Assembly (NCBI RefSeq): GCF_026914185.1
Contig: NC_070565.1
Span: 372,001 to 436,000 of the forward strand
Direction of reading: 5' to 3'
DNA length: 64,000 nucleotides
Source of the DNA: Puccinia triticina
Taxonomy: Eukaryota > Basidiomycota > Pucciniomycetes > Pucciniales > Pucciniaceae
The position numbers and the translations under genes were made by a program. The notes under the pieces were generated by a model, which saw only the letters and a list, made by a program, of their open reading frames with translations, was not told the origin of the DNA and made no database searches. Positions 46,401 through 57,533 of this stretch are shown here, piece by piece. Each line of letters opens with the position of its first letter. Position 1 is the stretch's first letter.

Positions 46401-47514
46401 GGTGTGGAAACTCAACAAGTCTTTGTACGGAACGAAACAAGCGCCTTGTATGTGGAAGGCTCATCTTGTATCGACTCTGAAGTCAATAGGCTTTGAAGCA
46501 TTGTTGATGGACGATGCCTTATTTCACAATGTGGACAACTCGATTTTGCTTCACATGCATGTCAATGATGGATTAATTGTGGGCCGTGATCGAAATTCGA
46601 TTTTGTCATTCTTAGACGACATGAAAAAATCTTATGTGCTGAAGGTCAAAGAGCGTCCAATTCAACATCTCGGTTATACTCTGAACTGGCGACCGAATGG
46701 CTCCCTAGTTGTACATCAGTCAGATTTTACAAACAAAATCATTGACAAATTTGGAATGGCTAACTCGACGACTGTGAAGGCGCCATCGCCTTTGAATTTT
46801 CATTGTGTTGTATCTACTGAATCTCCACCATTCGACGTCAAAACAATGCAAAAGGCAATTGGAATGCTCAACTATCTAGCACTTCACACTAGACCCGACA
46901 TTGCGTTTACGGTTAACGTATTAGCTCAATTCGCCTCTTCCCCTTCCTTGTGTCACTGGTCTATGATCAAACACCTTCTCCAATACCTCCGAGGCACGAC
47001 CAAAACCGGCATTCACTTCCAAAAGGGGCAGCATACTGATGCTCTATGTGGCTGGGCTGATGCTGATTATGGCACTTCCATCGTCACAAAAAAATCTATG
47101 TCCGGCTACGTAATCACATTTTACGGAAATCCAATCTCCTGGACGACAAAGAAACAATCCGTCGTTGCTCAGTCTACAACAGAAGCTGAGTTTATAGCGA
47201 TAAACAAATGTGCGAAGCAGCTTCGCTGGATGTCAAATCTCATCACATCTCTAGATATTTCGATTGATCCGCCAATCATTTTCAATGACAATTCGGGGGC
47301 TGTCATCATCAGCAAAGAAGCGCAGCTCAATCCCAACACAAAACATATTGAAATCCGTTTTCAATATGTTTGGCAACTGGTGTCCATGAAGGTCCTTTGC
47401 GTTCAGCAAGTCTCAACAACCGATATGATTGCTGACGTACTGACAAAACCGCTTGGAAAGATCAAATTAATTTCAGTTTTCAAACAGTTACATTTGGTCA
47501 ATGTGCGTGTTTAG
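43450..47514 (+). pseudogene. Ty1/copia gag-pol, 5'-truncated and stop-interrupted
   Basis: One 1355-codon frame is broken only by TGA at 43822-43824 and TGA at 45904-45906. Order: partial gag (43450-44250); aspartic protease LVLDTGASKS (about 44285); GAG-pre-integrase with HIILGHP and CEVCRMAK (44660-44790); integrase with HLDV, HTDRGGEFG and LAERFNQ (about 44840-45150); RT with FQFDMETAFLYGDI and LNKSLYGTKQAP (46060-46790); RNase H with WADADYG, STTEAEF and NDNSGA (47050-47420). The order integrase before RT is diagnostic of copia. The RT box is HVND at 46558-46569 instead of YVDD-like HVDD, so a catalytic Asp is lost. Confidence 0.9.
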
Positions 47515-47520
47515 GGGGAG
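47510..47520 (+). other. Polypurine tract of the copia element
   Basis: AGGGGGAG directly precedes the 3' LTR at 47521, the expected plus-strand priming site. Confidence 0.7.
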
Positions 47521-47750
47521 TGTCAATTAAACTCAAACATTGAGTTTTGGTCATGCATGTGACAATGACGCACACGCGTATATTCTATGCTCTGCGATCC
47601 TGTCTGTCGGACTCCCGAACTTTTCAGTAACAACCTCTTTCCGCCGACAAAAACCTTATCCCTTTTCCCTTCCTTTCCATTCTATCGACGATCATCAACT
47701 CAAAAATCATCGAGCATTAACAACTCGAAGTTAATTCTTCTTTGTCAATC
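47521..47750. mobile_element. Copia 3' LTR
   Basis: Starts TGTCAATTAAACTC and is uninterrupted. The true end may extend to about 47800, since the 5' LTR is truncated and cannot define it. Confidence 0.82.
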
Positions 47751-48830
47751 TTCAGTCAAACCGAATCAAACACTCAATCTCAACGGTCATCAATCGCTAA
47801 CATCTAGGACAAGCTAGATTCAGCTTCTGGGCAGGCTGTCTCGTCGTAAAAATCCTTGTGTTATCCGTTGTTATCGTTGTCCTTGTGTCAAGATTTTATC
47901 TTTTGATTCAGATTCATTTCTTTAAGGTATTTATTCATTATTATTATTATTAAGATCATTATAAATAACCAGTCTAACAATTATTCTTTTATTCTAAGTG
48001 TATTACTGTTATTGAGTCCTTTGTAATAACTGTTTCCATAAAGTAATTGACCTACCATTTTCACAAGAGCTTCTGTTGGAGAATAGAAATAGGTAATGTA
48101 GTTGTCTTTTGTAGGTACATGGTATAGATTTGATAGGGGAATTGAAGCGCTGACTGTTGGAGAAGCCATTGAATTCAACCGGTTGATTGACTGCTGAGAA
48201 TGGAGGGGTCCGGTTGGTTAGTCAGCTGTCCTCGAGGAGTTAATTGAGGCGGGGAGCATTTATAGGCCTATTCCGGTACGCAGTCTGAGATTTCCAGAAT
48301 TGGTAAACGTCCTCTTCCAAGGATTTGGCGATGCCCAGGCAAATATTGTATCCCTGGACATGGTCCAGTGTCCCGGAATTTACAAACAGACTTTTGGTAC
48401 AATATTTGGGACCCCTATTCCAGGGCCCGGTCTTGTTGTGACACAGGAGATTGGTTGAGAAGCAAGATGGTTCATTCCACATCTCAACCCAGACTCGTGT
48501 CCGGGATGAGAGAGATACCGCGACTGCGGCGAGGCTCAGAGTGCGTAGCCCCTCCGGGCTACAACAGGTCTCAGCTTCCCAGAGTTGGCAAACATCCTCT
48601 TCCAGGACGTTGGCATGGGCCACAGAGACATGATATCCTGGGACACTGTCTCTTGCCGGGAAATAGTCTCAGTTTTCCGGATTAGGAGAATGACCTCAGC
48701 TACAATACAAAAATGGAAAATTTCACAATTGTGCACACACAGACAATGGGGGGGGGATGGTTGAGAGGCGTGGTGGGATCGGAAAAGGAAAAAGGATAGG
48801 GAGAAGTTGTGGTCAGTTGAGGATGGGGGG
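47751..48830. other. Unassigned, possible retroelement debris
   Basis: No gene. Two related ~30-bp blocks (GTTGGCAAACATCCTCTTCC at 48583 and GGTAAACGTCCTCTTCC at 48302) suggest an old duplication. Confidence 0.3.
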
Positions 48831-48835
48831 AAAGG

Positions 48836-49070
48836 TATAAAAAGGGAGGGCGTGTGGAGTCCATTCCAGCCTGCGTTTCTCCTGGTACTTGTTGCGAGTC
48901 ACTTCGCGTCCTACGCCGCAGTCACTTGCAACAAGTGTGGGAAGAGAGGCACAGGGGGGAAGAATTCTGGTTCTTTCCCGTGCCGCCTCAACCAGAGGAA
49001 AGTAGGTGGATTAGGTGCTCATACAGATGGAGTAGGGCTTCAAGGGACAGCCCAAAACTCAGGGTTTTGA
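48836..49070 (+). pseudogene. Remnant of a small secreted cysteine-containing protein
   Basis: A TATA-like TATAAAAAG (48836-48844) precedes a frame reading FQPAFLLVLVASHFASYAAV (signal-peptide-like, from 48864), then TCNKCGKRGTGG and SGSFPCRLN. There is no ATG in frame upstream, so the start codon seems lost unless it lies in another exon. After about 49000 the reading becomes nondescript, next to the recombinase debris. It could be a decayed effector-type gene. Confidence 0.4.
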
Positions 49071-51423
49071 AAGGAGCCTGAGCCTTGCGTGAACACCCTA
49101 TACTCCATTCACAAAGCTGAAATGAACACACCACACTATAAACCCCACAAACTTGGTCTCTTCCCAGCGACAGTAACAACAATCTTGTGAGGTCCAAATC
49201 CACACTGGAGTAGGTCAAATGTACAGCTTGTAGCAGGTCAAAACTCATCAACCCAAACGGCAGACTTACTCTTTGCATCCGCACAGCATGCCTGAAAGAC
49301 GCGCCACCCACCCCAAAGCTATGGCTGGAAATGCCCTGGTATTCATCCCCGGCGAAAATCTCCTTCAGCTTGTTTGTAACGGCCCGCCTCGCCAAGTGTT
49401 TCCTGACTCCTGCCTCGGTGTATCCAAACAGAGATGTTGATTCGTCAATTGTCTCTTGTAAGCAACGTGATATTGCTGCTACTGCACAAATGATGTTTTG
49501 TTGTCTGTTTGGAATCAGAAGCTGCGGGTTACCCAGCCACCTTTGTCGCTAGAGGTTATAGCATCTTGCGGTCCAGCGGCCCAGTATTCAGATGCCGGAT
49601 GGAGTCATCCCCAGTGCGTTCCTGAGGGACACCCCGCCAACCCAAAAGCTGTGGCCAAGCACACATGAATGGCCTTCCTTTGCCAGGAGTGCTTGGGTTT
49701 GAGTTAATACCTAGCTTCTGGTAAGATGGAAGCGCATGATCCCCTCTTGATAGCCAAAAATGGATGTCATGGTGGAGCCAATTTCAGCCAAGCGTCTTTT
49801 GAGAGTTGCAACCGGACAAAGGACACCTCCCTGTTTTGCAAGGATGATCAGCTGAGGTGCGCCAGGCTTGGCCGTCTTTGCTGCGCGTAAGGTGGTTGCA
49901 GCTACCAATATTCCTCCCCCAAAAGGGCCACGTTGTGGTATGCTTTATGGCTACCCATCTAGCCCATTTCAAAATTTCCTTTTTTCTCATATGTACACTC
50001 TCAAATCAACCAATATGGCGGCACCACTGGATTCTACAGCCAAAAACTACACAGGACCCCATGGACAACACACCTTAAACCCCTCTGGATCAGAAGATAC
50101 AACCCCTTCAAGACACCATCATTCAGTTACATACACTCAAAACACCATACTCAGGTCATGTAATCCGTTACATGAACCACACTTACCCAAGACATGTAAT
50201 CCGTTACATGGACCACCCTGACAGCTGGTCTACCCTTTACATATACCTTACCTCATCAGCTGTACTCATTACATTGTGCTATGCACATGTCATGCAGTGT
50301 CATGCAGTGTTATGCACACTTGATGCAGGCTTATGCAGTCTTATGCAGGTGCATGCAGACTAGTGTAATAGGGGCTGCAGTCTGACAGTTGACAGATGAC
50401 ATCATGCAGGTGTCAAGATAGCAAAAACCCCTCATGCGGCTTGCAGATGACATCATTTGACAGACCAGGCCAGCTAAAACATCTCACCTCCTATTTCTCA
50501 CTAGCTAAATTTCCTCATATGACAGCATGACCTCATGTGACCTGTCAACCACCAGCTAAAAGACCTCATTAGAGCCTTCAGGGCAGCTAAAACCCCTCAT
50601 TCTCTTGTTCCCCTGGAGCTAAAATGTCTCACTCTTTTCTATTTGAGGAGGCTCTCCTCCCCCCAGTTGTAATTTCTCTGAGCAAACTACTTGCACTCAG
50701 CTTACCCCATAACAGTACAGTACTTGCTCACTCTACAGTATTAGCCCACTCTATATTGTGGTTTTACACCCTTACATAGAAATTACAACCTCATTACCAC
50801 ACTTACACATCAGCTACATTACCATAACTCTTAAGCCACCTGCTCAAAGTATTCTATCTTTTGATACACCTCCACCATCACTACATAAACCTTCCAATCA
50901 TAGATTGGGGGGCTTATTTTAGTGTCTAGTGACCCAGGAAAGGCAGAGGTAACCTCATTCATCCCTTTCTGCACTCAGGAACACTTTTGAGCTTTACAAT
51001 GTTGGTAGTCAATAGGGCTGTGTTGTACGCAATGGTCCCCTGTTTCATTTTATACATCAACTCAGCCAAATGGGCCAGGCCCCAGAAAGCCATGATGGCC
51101 AGATTGGCGATGCGGTCAAAATCGTTGCCTCCAAAATGCATGTTGTTTATTGTTAAGAGCTGCCAAAGCATCACTGGTGGCTTGGGGTTCTCCTTGGCCA
51201 CCGTAGTGTTGAGTCGTGCGCAGGCTTTCAGAATTAGGTCAATGTGCGCTCCATCCCATGACAGAAAATTTGCTGAATGGAAAATGTACCACACCCGTAG
51301 GCCAGAGATGTAATGGCGCACAGTAGCCGCGTTGATCTTCCCTGCGTTGTGAGTATAAATAGCTACAACCTTCCCACACGTAAAAGCGTTCAAGGGCTTC
51401 CGACTTGATTGGGAGCTTCCCAA
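48988..51423 (-). pseudogene. DIRS-type tyrosine recombinase, fragmented
   Basis: The minus strand carries pieces in N-to-C order. 51423-50959 reads RHYISGLRVWYIFHSANFLS, then ARLNTTVAKENPKPPVMLWQ and IMAFWGLAHLAELMYK. 49990-49711 reads TLRAAKTAKPGAPQLIILAK, then GGVLCPVATLKRRLAEIGST. 49395-49270 reads GISSHSFGVGGASFRHAV, the HxxR region where the catalytic Arg is replaced by Gly (SFGVGG for SFRVGG). The downstream catalytic Tyr block is not recognisable. About 950 bp of unrelated sequence (50000-50950) separates the first two pieces. Confidence 0.68.
50000..50950. other. Insertion between recombinase fragments
   Basis: Contains TGTAATCCGTTACATG (50157-50210) and ATGCAGT/TATGCAG repeats (50280-50370), then AGCTAAAAYMCCTCAT repeats (50400-50640). 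No gene. Confidence 0.4.
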
Positions 51424-51639
51424 TCAGTTTGCCTGAGAGTTTTGCAAAATTGCCTGAACTTCCTTACTGCGCCGTCGTAACTGTCGAGGGTATTCTCTTC
51501 CCAACCTCCCAGGACCACGAGGTCGGCCAGGGAAGGGGTTTGTTGACTCGCGCCATCAGCCAGGAGCTGCCATGCTGGCTAAGAGGACGGGCGATGTTGT
51601 TGTACGAAAGTCTGCCTTCTTCCTTGTTCAAACATAACA

Positions 51640-51890
51640 AGTGAGCCAGCCCAGAAGGTCACTATTGTGAGATCCACCACCTCGCGGTCAAAATCAGATC
51701 CCCCAAAGCATAATGTCTACAATAGTGAACAGTTACCACAAAATAACTGGAGGTTTCAGGGCGTTCTTGGGCACGGTTGCGTCTTGACTTGGCAGATGAC
51801 TTCCGCGTTAACTCTATGTGATCTCAATTTTGCGTTGGGCACGTCGCCGAGTGAAAATTGTGCCAGGCCTTGTTAAACTTTCTCCCGTTC
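51640..51890 (-). pseudogene. Second, more decayed tyrosine-recombinase fragment
   Basis: The segment aligns by eye with 51060-51290 in the same orientation (GGTCAAAATC, ATTGTTAAG/AATAGTGAA, GAAAATTGTGCC-type landmarks), so it is a diverged copy of the same recombinase region. No open frame of useful length. Confidence 0.4.
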
Positions 51891-52469
51891 CATTGTAAGA
51901 GTTTTGTCCTGCTCACAAGCAAAAGGGTTCGAGACACTCCCCGGTGATGGGGCGAAAAATCGGTGGTGTTATTTCTAAAGAAAGATGGTTATCACATAGG
52001 TGCTGTACCGAGTAGTTATGGTGGTAGATAAACAAGGATGACTAGAAATCAAGAGAGTCTAAAAAGAAAAAGAGCGGGGAATCAAATTGTAAGAATGCAT
52101 TTAGTGCGTTTTAAAATCCTCTGGTCCTAATGCCCATATAATGTGAAGTTTGTAGCACCCAGAACTCCACCGAACAGGAGTGCACATGTCTGTGGAGGTC
52201 ATTCATAAAGCGTGCCTGAGCGAGGCCTGGAAAATGTGGTCGAGGATGCTGGGGTAACCTTGTGTGACACCACCTTGCCTGTTGTCAAAAATGGGGTGGT
52301 ACGCCTTGACTTTCTGTGAGTCCGTCTTTTGATAAGACAGGTATGGACGTCACCAACTATAAATTGAAGCCAACTGCAGTTTGGCTGTCTTGAGCAGCGG
52401 TTTACCGGACAAATTTCCGTCCTCATCATGAGACTCATTGTTGACTTATTGCGCCCCCTCTATGGGTGC
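51891..52469. other. Unassigned
   Basis: No gene or repeat structure that I can support. Confidence 0.3.
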
Positions 52470-53079
52470 CTGCGCCAACAAACTTAACAAAGTCCCTCGA
52501 GACTTTGGGGCTGAACTCTCAAAGCAAGCCTCCGTCAGGAGGGACTTAGACCCTAGCGCACCAAGCTCGCGTAGCAAGAATGGAATTTTGGGGTACTTTA
52601 TTTATTTTTTCTGTAGCTCACCTATCACACCCACTCCCATGTGATTAGCTCAAGGTCAGCAGAAGATGCTGGAGAAAATAGTAGAAATTATTCTATCTCC
52701 ATTGATCCCCTCTACGTTTTATTCTGGACAGAACTGTGGAACTGAGGTGCTGAGAACAGACCTTTTCCATGTAAAATCCACAGATTCAGTGTTTTTGATG
52801 TTTTTATTTGGGGTGGAGGGAATGGATTGAGATGCCTCAAAATCTCCAGGATGGACAGGCACAAGCCAGTCTTCAACCTCAGCAAATTTAATCTCAAGAA
52901 GGTTTTGGAAGCAAGGAATTATACACTTTTGAAAATTCCTCCCACCAAAATCTAGAATCTTGCCCCTGCAAAAAGGGGCAATAAGGCGCACGTCCCTCCT
53001 GCCAAGGGCTGTTGGAGGCTCACTTCGCGAGACACACGCCCGCAGCAGCGAGGGACTTGGGTTAAGTTTGCTGCGTCAA
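52470..53079. mobile_element. MULE-like MITE, copy C
   Basis: The element occupies 52479-53070 (592 bp), ends CAAACTTAACAAAGTCCC and, reversed, CAAACTTAACCCAAGTCCC. Flanking 9-mers CTGCGCCAA (52470-52478) and CTGCGTCAA (53071-53079) match at 8 of 9. Internal motifs are shared with copies A and B. Confidence 0.78.
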
Positions 53080-56000
53080 GTAATGCCTTTTTATCACTTT
53101 CAAATGAGGAATGGGGGAAAAGGCTTGTGCAATGCTCGGATCATCCCTGCGCATGTTTGTTATTTGCTGCCACAGCGGGGGTATGTGATTTCTTGACCAT
53201 TGTGTCTTGCGTAAGAGCTGAGAATGCTCTTCACTGAGACCGTTGTCAAAGGGGCACGAGGGACCGGGCTGAGGAGCCTAAAGCTTCTAGTACCAATGTG
53301 GGGGGCTGGATTACGTTGAGCTAGCACTGGGAGAGATCATAAGGGTCCAGGATACTCTCTGTAAGTACAACTAGAAGAAAGGAAGAAGAAGGGGAAAAGG
53401 AGAAACTCACCTAGCACCGGGAGAGATCATAAGGGTCCAGGATACTCTGCCGGGCTAGGAAGGACGTGGAGGGAAGCAGACTAAGTACTGATGGATTGTG
53501 ACAGGACTTGTGACAGGCTTTGTGAGACCCCAAAGGAGGGGGCTTACATCTTGTCAGTCTATTGCTGTGGTATTGGACTAAAAACAAACATGGCTGACCC
53601 TACTCAAGGGTTTTGATAGAAATCAAAAATGGAAAAACATGATGAAAAGTGATAGACATCAAGCTTTTATCAGAGTATAAAAGCGTATGAAATCAACCTT
53701 CACTTCACTGCACTGTCTATATGACTGGCTGGTGGAAAAGATTATCTTGGGTGTGTTGCGCCACTGCACCGTCTAATTGATTGGTTGGTGGCAATATTTA
53801 TAATGGAAGCGCTTCCCTGTATCAATGACCAACTGGCGGAGAAAGTAGCAATTAGCCCAAGCTGCGCCTATTTGTTTTTGCTGCCACCACTTGGGTTTTT
53901 GCTTTTCCGACCATTCTTAAATTGGTTGATTTGTGATAAAAGCTAAAGGTGCGAAGGGGTGATGAAGGAAAGCAGTTTTTATTATTGAAACTAGAACCAG
54001 GACTAAAGCAAGACAAAGTTAGATTAACGGTGGAGTGACAAGATCATTTTTAGGTGAGAGAGGCATACCGCGATAGGAGTGAGTTTTAGATGGGATCAAG
54101 ACAGACAGACTGAGGTAGATTAGATCAAACAAGGAATAATAGTAGACGCTATTGGACAGAACAGAAAGGCAAACAAAAAGGTTAGGTTGACGGTGACAAA
54201 AAAGCTGTTGATTTTTGAGGAGTTGTTGTTGTTTTTTCTCACCAAATTGGAAGAAGCCAATTGATGAATTCTAGTGAGTAGATCGGAGCGACAAGGATGA
54301 GAGGTTGAGCTGAAGACGATGATTCGAGATGATGTTGGTGGCAATTGGATTGGATGATAAGAGAGAACAGGGAAAGTGTGTAGAGAAAGAGGGAAGGGAA
54401 GAGTCAAAGTCGAATGGAGAGATTGAGGACGGGAATGTTGGTGAAGTTTTTGAGGTGGAGATGGAGCGGAGGCCAAGCAGTTGAGGCTGAATGTGAGTCA
54501 AGTTTGGAGTTGATGAAGTCTGCTGAGGGAGAAGTTGAGTCAAGGGAAGGAGGTCTTTTTATAGTCATCTTGAGAGTGGCCGACTTGTGGTTTCTGTTGT
54601 TGTTGGCTGGATTGTGGTTGAGGCTAGCGGCTGAGACATGTTTGTGGATGAGACAACTGTAGGTTGAGACGAGTTTGAGGATTTTGTTGTGTTTGAGGAG
54701 GTTGTTGAGCGGATAGTTTGGGAGGATGAGAGGCAAGCGAATGGTTAAGTGACAGCAGGAGCTCTGGCAAGCGCGCGCGCGCGGATTATTCCAACAGGTG
54801 ACAATCCCAAATTGATTGAACTGGAAGTGTAGCACTGTCGAAGTGACAAGAAAAGGGACAACTCTCCGGCCGTAGGTTCTGATGGTAGATTATAAGTCAG
54901 CTTACCTTATTCAGGTAGCGGAAAAAAGGACCTTTTTCTACTGGACGTATTGAGGTAGCGAAAAAAGGGTGACCAGTCCAAAAATCCTGTTGGGAAAGAA
55001 ATTCCATGCGGATAATCACACGTTGCACGTGTAAACTACAGGTAGCGGATGAAGAGGCTGAACCGTCTAAGTGATAAGGTAATGGAAAAAAGGCCTTTGG
55101 AAAGGGTAAACGCTTCACCTGAAGGTGGAGGAAGGTTAAAATATGTCTTTGGAAAATTACATGCTTCACCTGCAAAATGACAAGGTGGCAGAAGGCTACT
55201 ATATGTTTGCTAAGTTATCACGCTGCCCTGCTCAAGTGATCTGTGGAAAAAATTAATGTGTGGACTAATAAGCGTGCAACATCGACTACATAGGTGGCTA
55301 AGTATTGGCTTAAGAAAGCGCCCAAAGGGGGGATAAGCTCTGCAACACAACACATTTATATAAGTGAACAAAGCTTAAAAGCTTAAAAATCCAGTTCTAG
55401 GGCCAGCTTCAAAAATGCAAAGTAGCTGTGTATGGCTCACCGTCAATCCAACAGGGTGGCAGAGTTCAAAAGGAGCTCACTGTCAGCCTGCAAGTAAATA
55501 CAACATACCTTCAGCAAGTTAATGTTATATTTTCTACACAGTCTACAATAGTTATCTCCCCAGTTACTCTACCTTTACTTCATTATGGTCATAATATGCT
55601 TGTATAGAGTTAGTCAATCCATCATCTCTGTATTAGTTGTACCTTGTTCATTTCTATGTTCCCCAGAAATCCAAGACAAGACGACATCACATCAAATTTC
55701 CTCCTCATCTTCAGATACATACTCGAATCACTGTCTCAAGATTGCCAGTTCTTGATAAATATCCAAATCACTGTCAGAACACCGGCTTCGGATCTCTCAC
55801 ATCATCAACCGACTGTCGCACTAGAGACGCCGGCTGACACTCACCGTCTAACTGACTTGGTAGCAGAGTTCAAAAGGAGCTCACCGTCTATCTGACTTGG
55901 TGGCTAAGAGGAAAATCACAAGACTGGTTGTCGGTGTTTGGGGATTAACTTATGATAGAGAGGATCACCAAGGATAACTGAGTCTGTTTGATAAAAGAGA

Positions 56001-56643
56001 AATTGCAGCTGTCTTTGAGCAAAGCACGAGAAAGGAAAAGATCTCGGAGGATGCCTGCAGATTATTGATGTTATAAAGGGGAAGGAGAACTCGTGTTTAA
56101 TGCTTAAACCAGCTTAATGCCTAAACCCTACAGTTTGCAAGACTCAGTGTCAAAGTAGATAAAAATTGACTAAAAACTTTTCTGGAGTGTCTGAGTAGAG
56201 AAAAGGCTCCGAGATTAGGGGAGGAAGAGATGGGACGCATGTAGCAACATTGGTTCCCCTGGGAGCAGGTGTTATATATCATGCTCTCAGTACGGCGCAT
56301 GACACCCAACCAGTCCCAATCACAGTGAGCCTTTCCACTCTCAGCCTGCATGGACATGGGGGAACTCGCCGGTTCCCGCTCAATCCCCCGTAATAATGGA
56401 GGTCACCGCTTGGCTCTTGCTTGGCGCCAATTGCTTAAAGAGCCAAGTGGTCCAGGGCTTTTTGTGCCTGTAAAATTGATGTCAGCTGGGGAAATGCTGG
56501 CAGTTTTTTTCCGGTGGGCCTGTTGGTTTGCTTAATGTTAAACCACTAATTACCATCACAGTGCTCTGCAAGTCCCTCTGCTCTGGGCGTGTGTGTTGCA
56601 AAGCAAGCATGTAACAGCCCTCGGCAGGAGGGAATTGCGCCTT
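53080..56643. other. Gene-poor stretch with short direct repeats
   Basis: A 38-bp block (AGCACTGGGAGAGATCATAA, at 53323 and 53415) is duplicated. GCAGAGTTCAAAAGGAGCTC occurs at 55457 and 55865. CACCTGCAAAATGACAAGGTGG-like words occur at 55000-55200. Minus-strand frames of 90-143 codons at 54120-54835 are Ser/Leu/Asn-rich with no motif. I call no gene. Confidence 0.35.
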
Positions 56644-56650
56644 AGAGCAT
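56570..56650. mobile_element. Fragment of a MULE-like MITE
   Basis: AAGTCCCTCTGCTCTGGGCG ... GCCCTCGGCAGGAGGGAATT matches the right subterminal part of copy A in reverse. The outer end is missing. Confidence 0.5.
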
Positions 56651-56814
56651 CTCTAACGGTCTGGGGGGCAGTTGGCCTGCGTTCCTTGGCCCGCAAGCAC
56701 ATGTCACAGCAGTTGCGGCTCTGCTCCAATTATGGACTGGCAGTTCAACCTGCAATCCAACAGACAGATCACTCCTCCAGCACCACCCACCACCCTTGTT
56801 CCGGTCATCAATAG

Positions 56815-57265
56815 GAGTATAACATACTCCCCTTGATGACCGGAACTTTCTGGTCATTGGGATGCATGTACATTGATCACCGGAACTTTCTGGTCATCGG
56901 GATGCATGTACATTGATGACCAGAACTTCATGGTCATCGGGATGCATGTACATCGATTACCAGAAAGTTCTAGTCACCTGGATGCATGTATCTCGAGGAC
57001 CGGAACGTTCTGGTCATCGGGACACATGTATCTTGATGACAGGAGCAAACAAAGGAAATACTCCTCTCGATGACCCAAGCGGACCAGTCATTGAGAGGAG
57101 TTATCTTATATTATACTCCTCTAGATGACCGGAGAGAAATTTCCATTCATTGAGCAGAGTTTTTTACTCCTCTCGACAACTGGAGAGGACCACGCATGTA
57201 TCTTGATGACCGGAAAGAACCGGCCATTGAGGGGAGTACCTCTTGATGGCCGGCCTGCCTAGGCC
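56815..57265. repeat. Palindromic-unit array 4 (40-bp period)
   Basis: Units of 40 bp carry GATGACCGGAACTTTCTGGTC-like near-palindromes with the linker ATCGGGATGCATGTACAT at about 56873, 56913, 56953, 56993 and 57033, then diverge. Confidence 0.85.
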
Positions 57266-57328
57266 ATCAAGTGAGGGATTGTTGTTAAAACTAACAATGC
57301 ATTTTGGAGACTCTTAGCAGAAAATGAT

Positions 57329-57364
57329 TGACTTGGGCAGGATTTGAACCAGCAACCTTAGCTT

Positions 57365-57407
<43 letters not shown>

Positions 57408-57533
57408 CACAGCGGGCAATTGGATGTCGCACACAGCCCGCAGCGACACCCGAGCCAAGGGGACCCCCTTTACTCGGGTGTTGCTGCGGGCTGCGTGCAA
57501 CAGCCAATTGCCCGCTGTGTAGGCTACCAAGTC
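57329..57533 (-). tRNA. tRNA-like gene (class II shape) interrupted by a fold-back insertion
   Basis: Removing the insert 57408-57519 and one copy of its 3-bp duplication leaves 90 nt. The 5' GACTTGG pairs perfectly with 3' CCAAGTC plus discriminator A. The D arm is GCCT/AGGC around AGTTGGTAA, the T arm has loop TTCAAAT and 4 of 5 stem pairs, and the variable arm has a 6-bp stem CTTAGC/GCTAAG. Box A and box B are close to consensus. The anticodon hairpin GCACT/AGTGT has an 8-nt loop (TCTAGTAT), so the anticodon cannot be assigned. It is probably a tRNA pseudogene or tRNA-derived element head, now disrupted. Confidence 0.55.
57408..57519. mobile_element. 112-bp fold-back inserted in the tRNA-like gene
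   Basis: The arms start CACAGCGGGCAATTGG and end with the reverse complement, arm length about 45-50 bp. TAG flanks both sides (57405-57407, 57520-57522), a 3-bp target duplication as in PIF/Harbinger-type insertion. No coding capacity. Confidence 0.75.

Noticed and set aside
57329..57407. Selenocysteine-type tRNA with UCA anticodon reading the TGA stops in copia
   Set aside because: A CTTCAAG loop could present UCA, but that hairpin is better read as the variable arm of a 90-nt class II shape, and the gene is disrupted. The two copia TGA codons are adequately explained as ordinary inactivating mutations.
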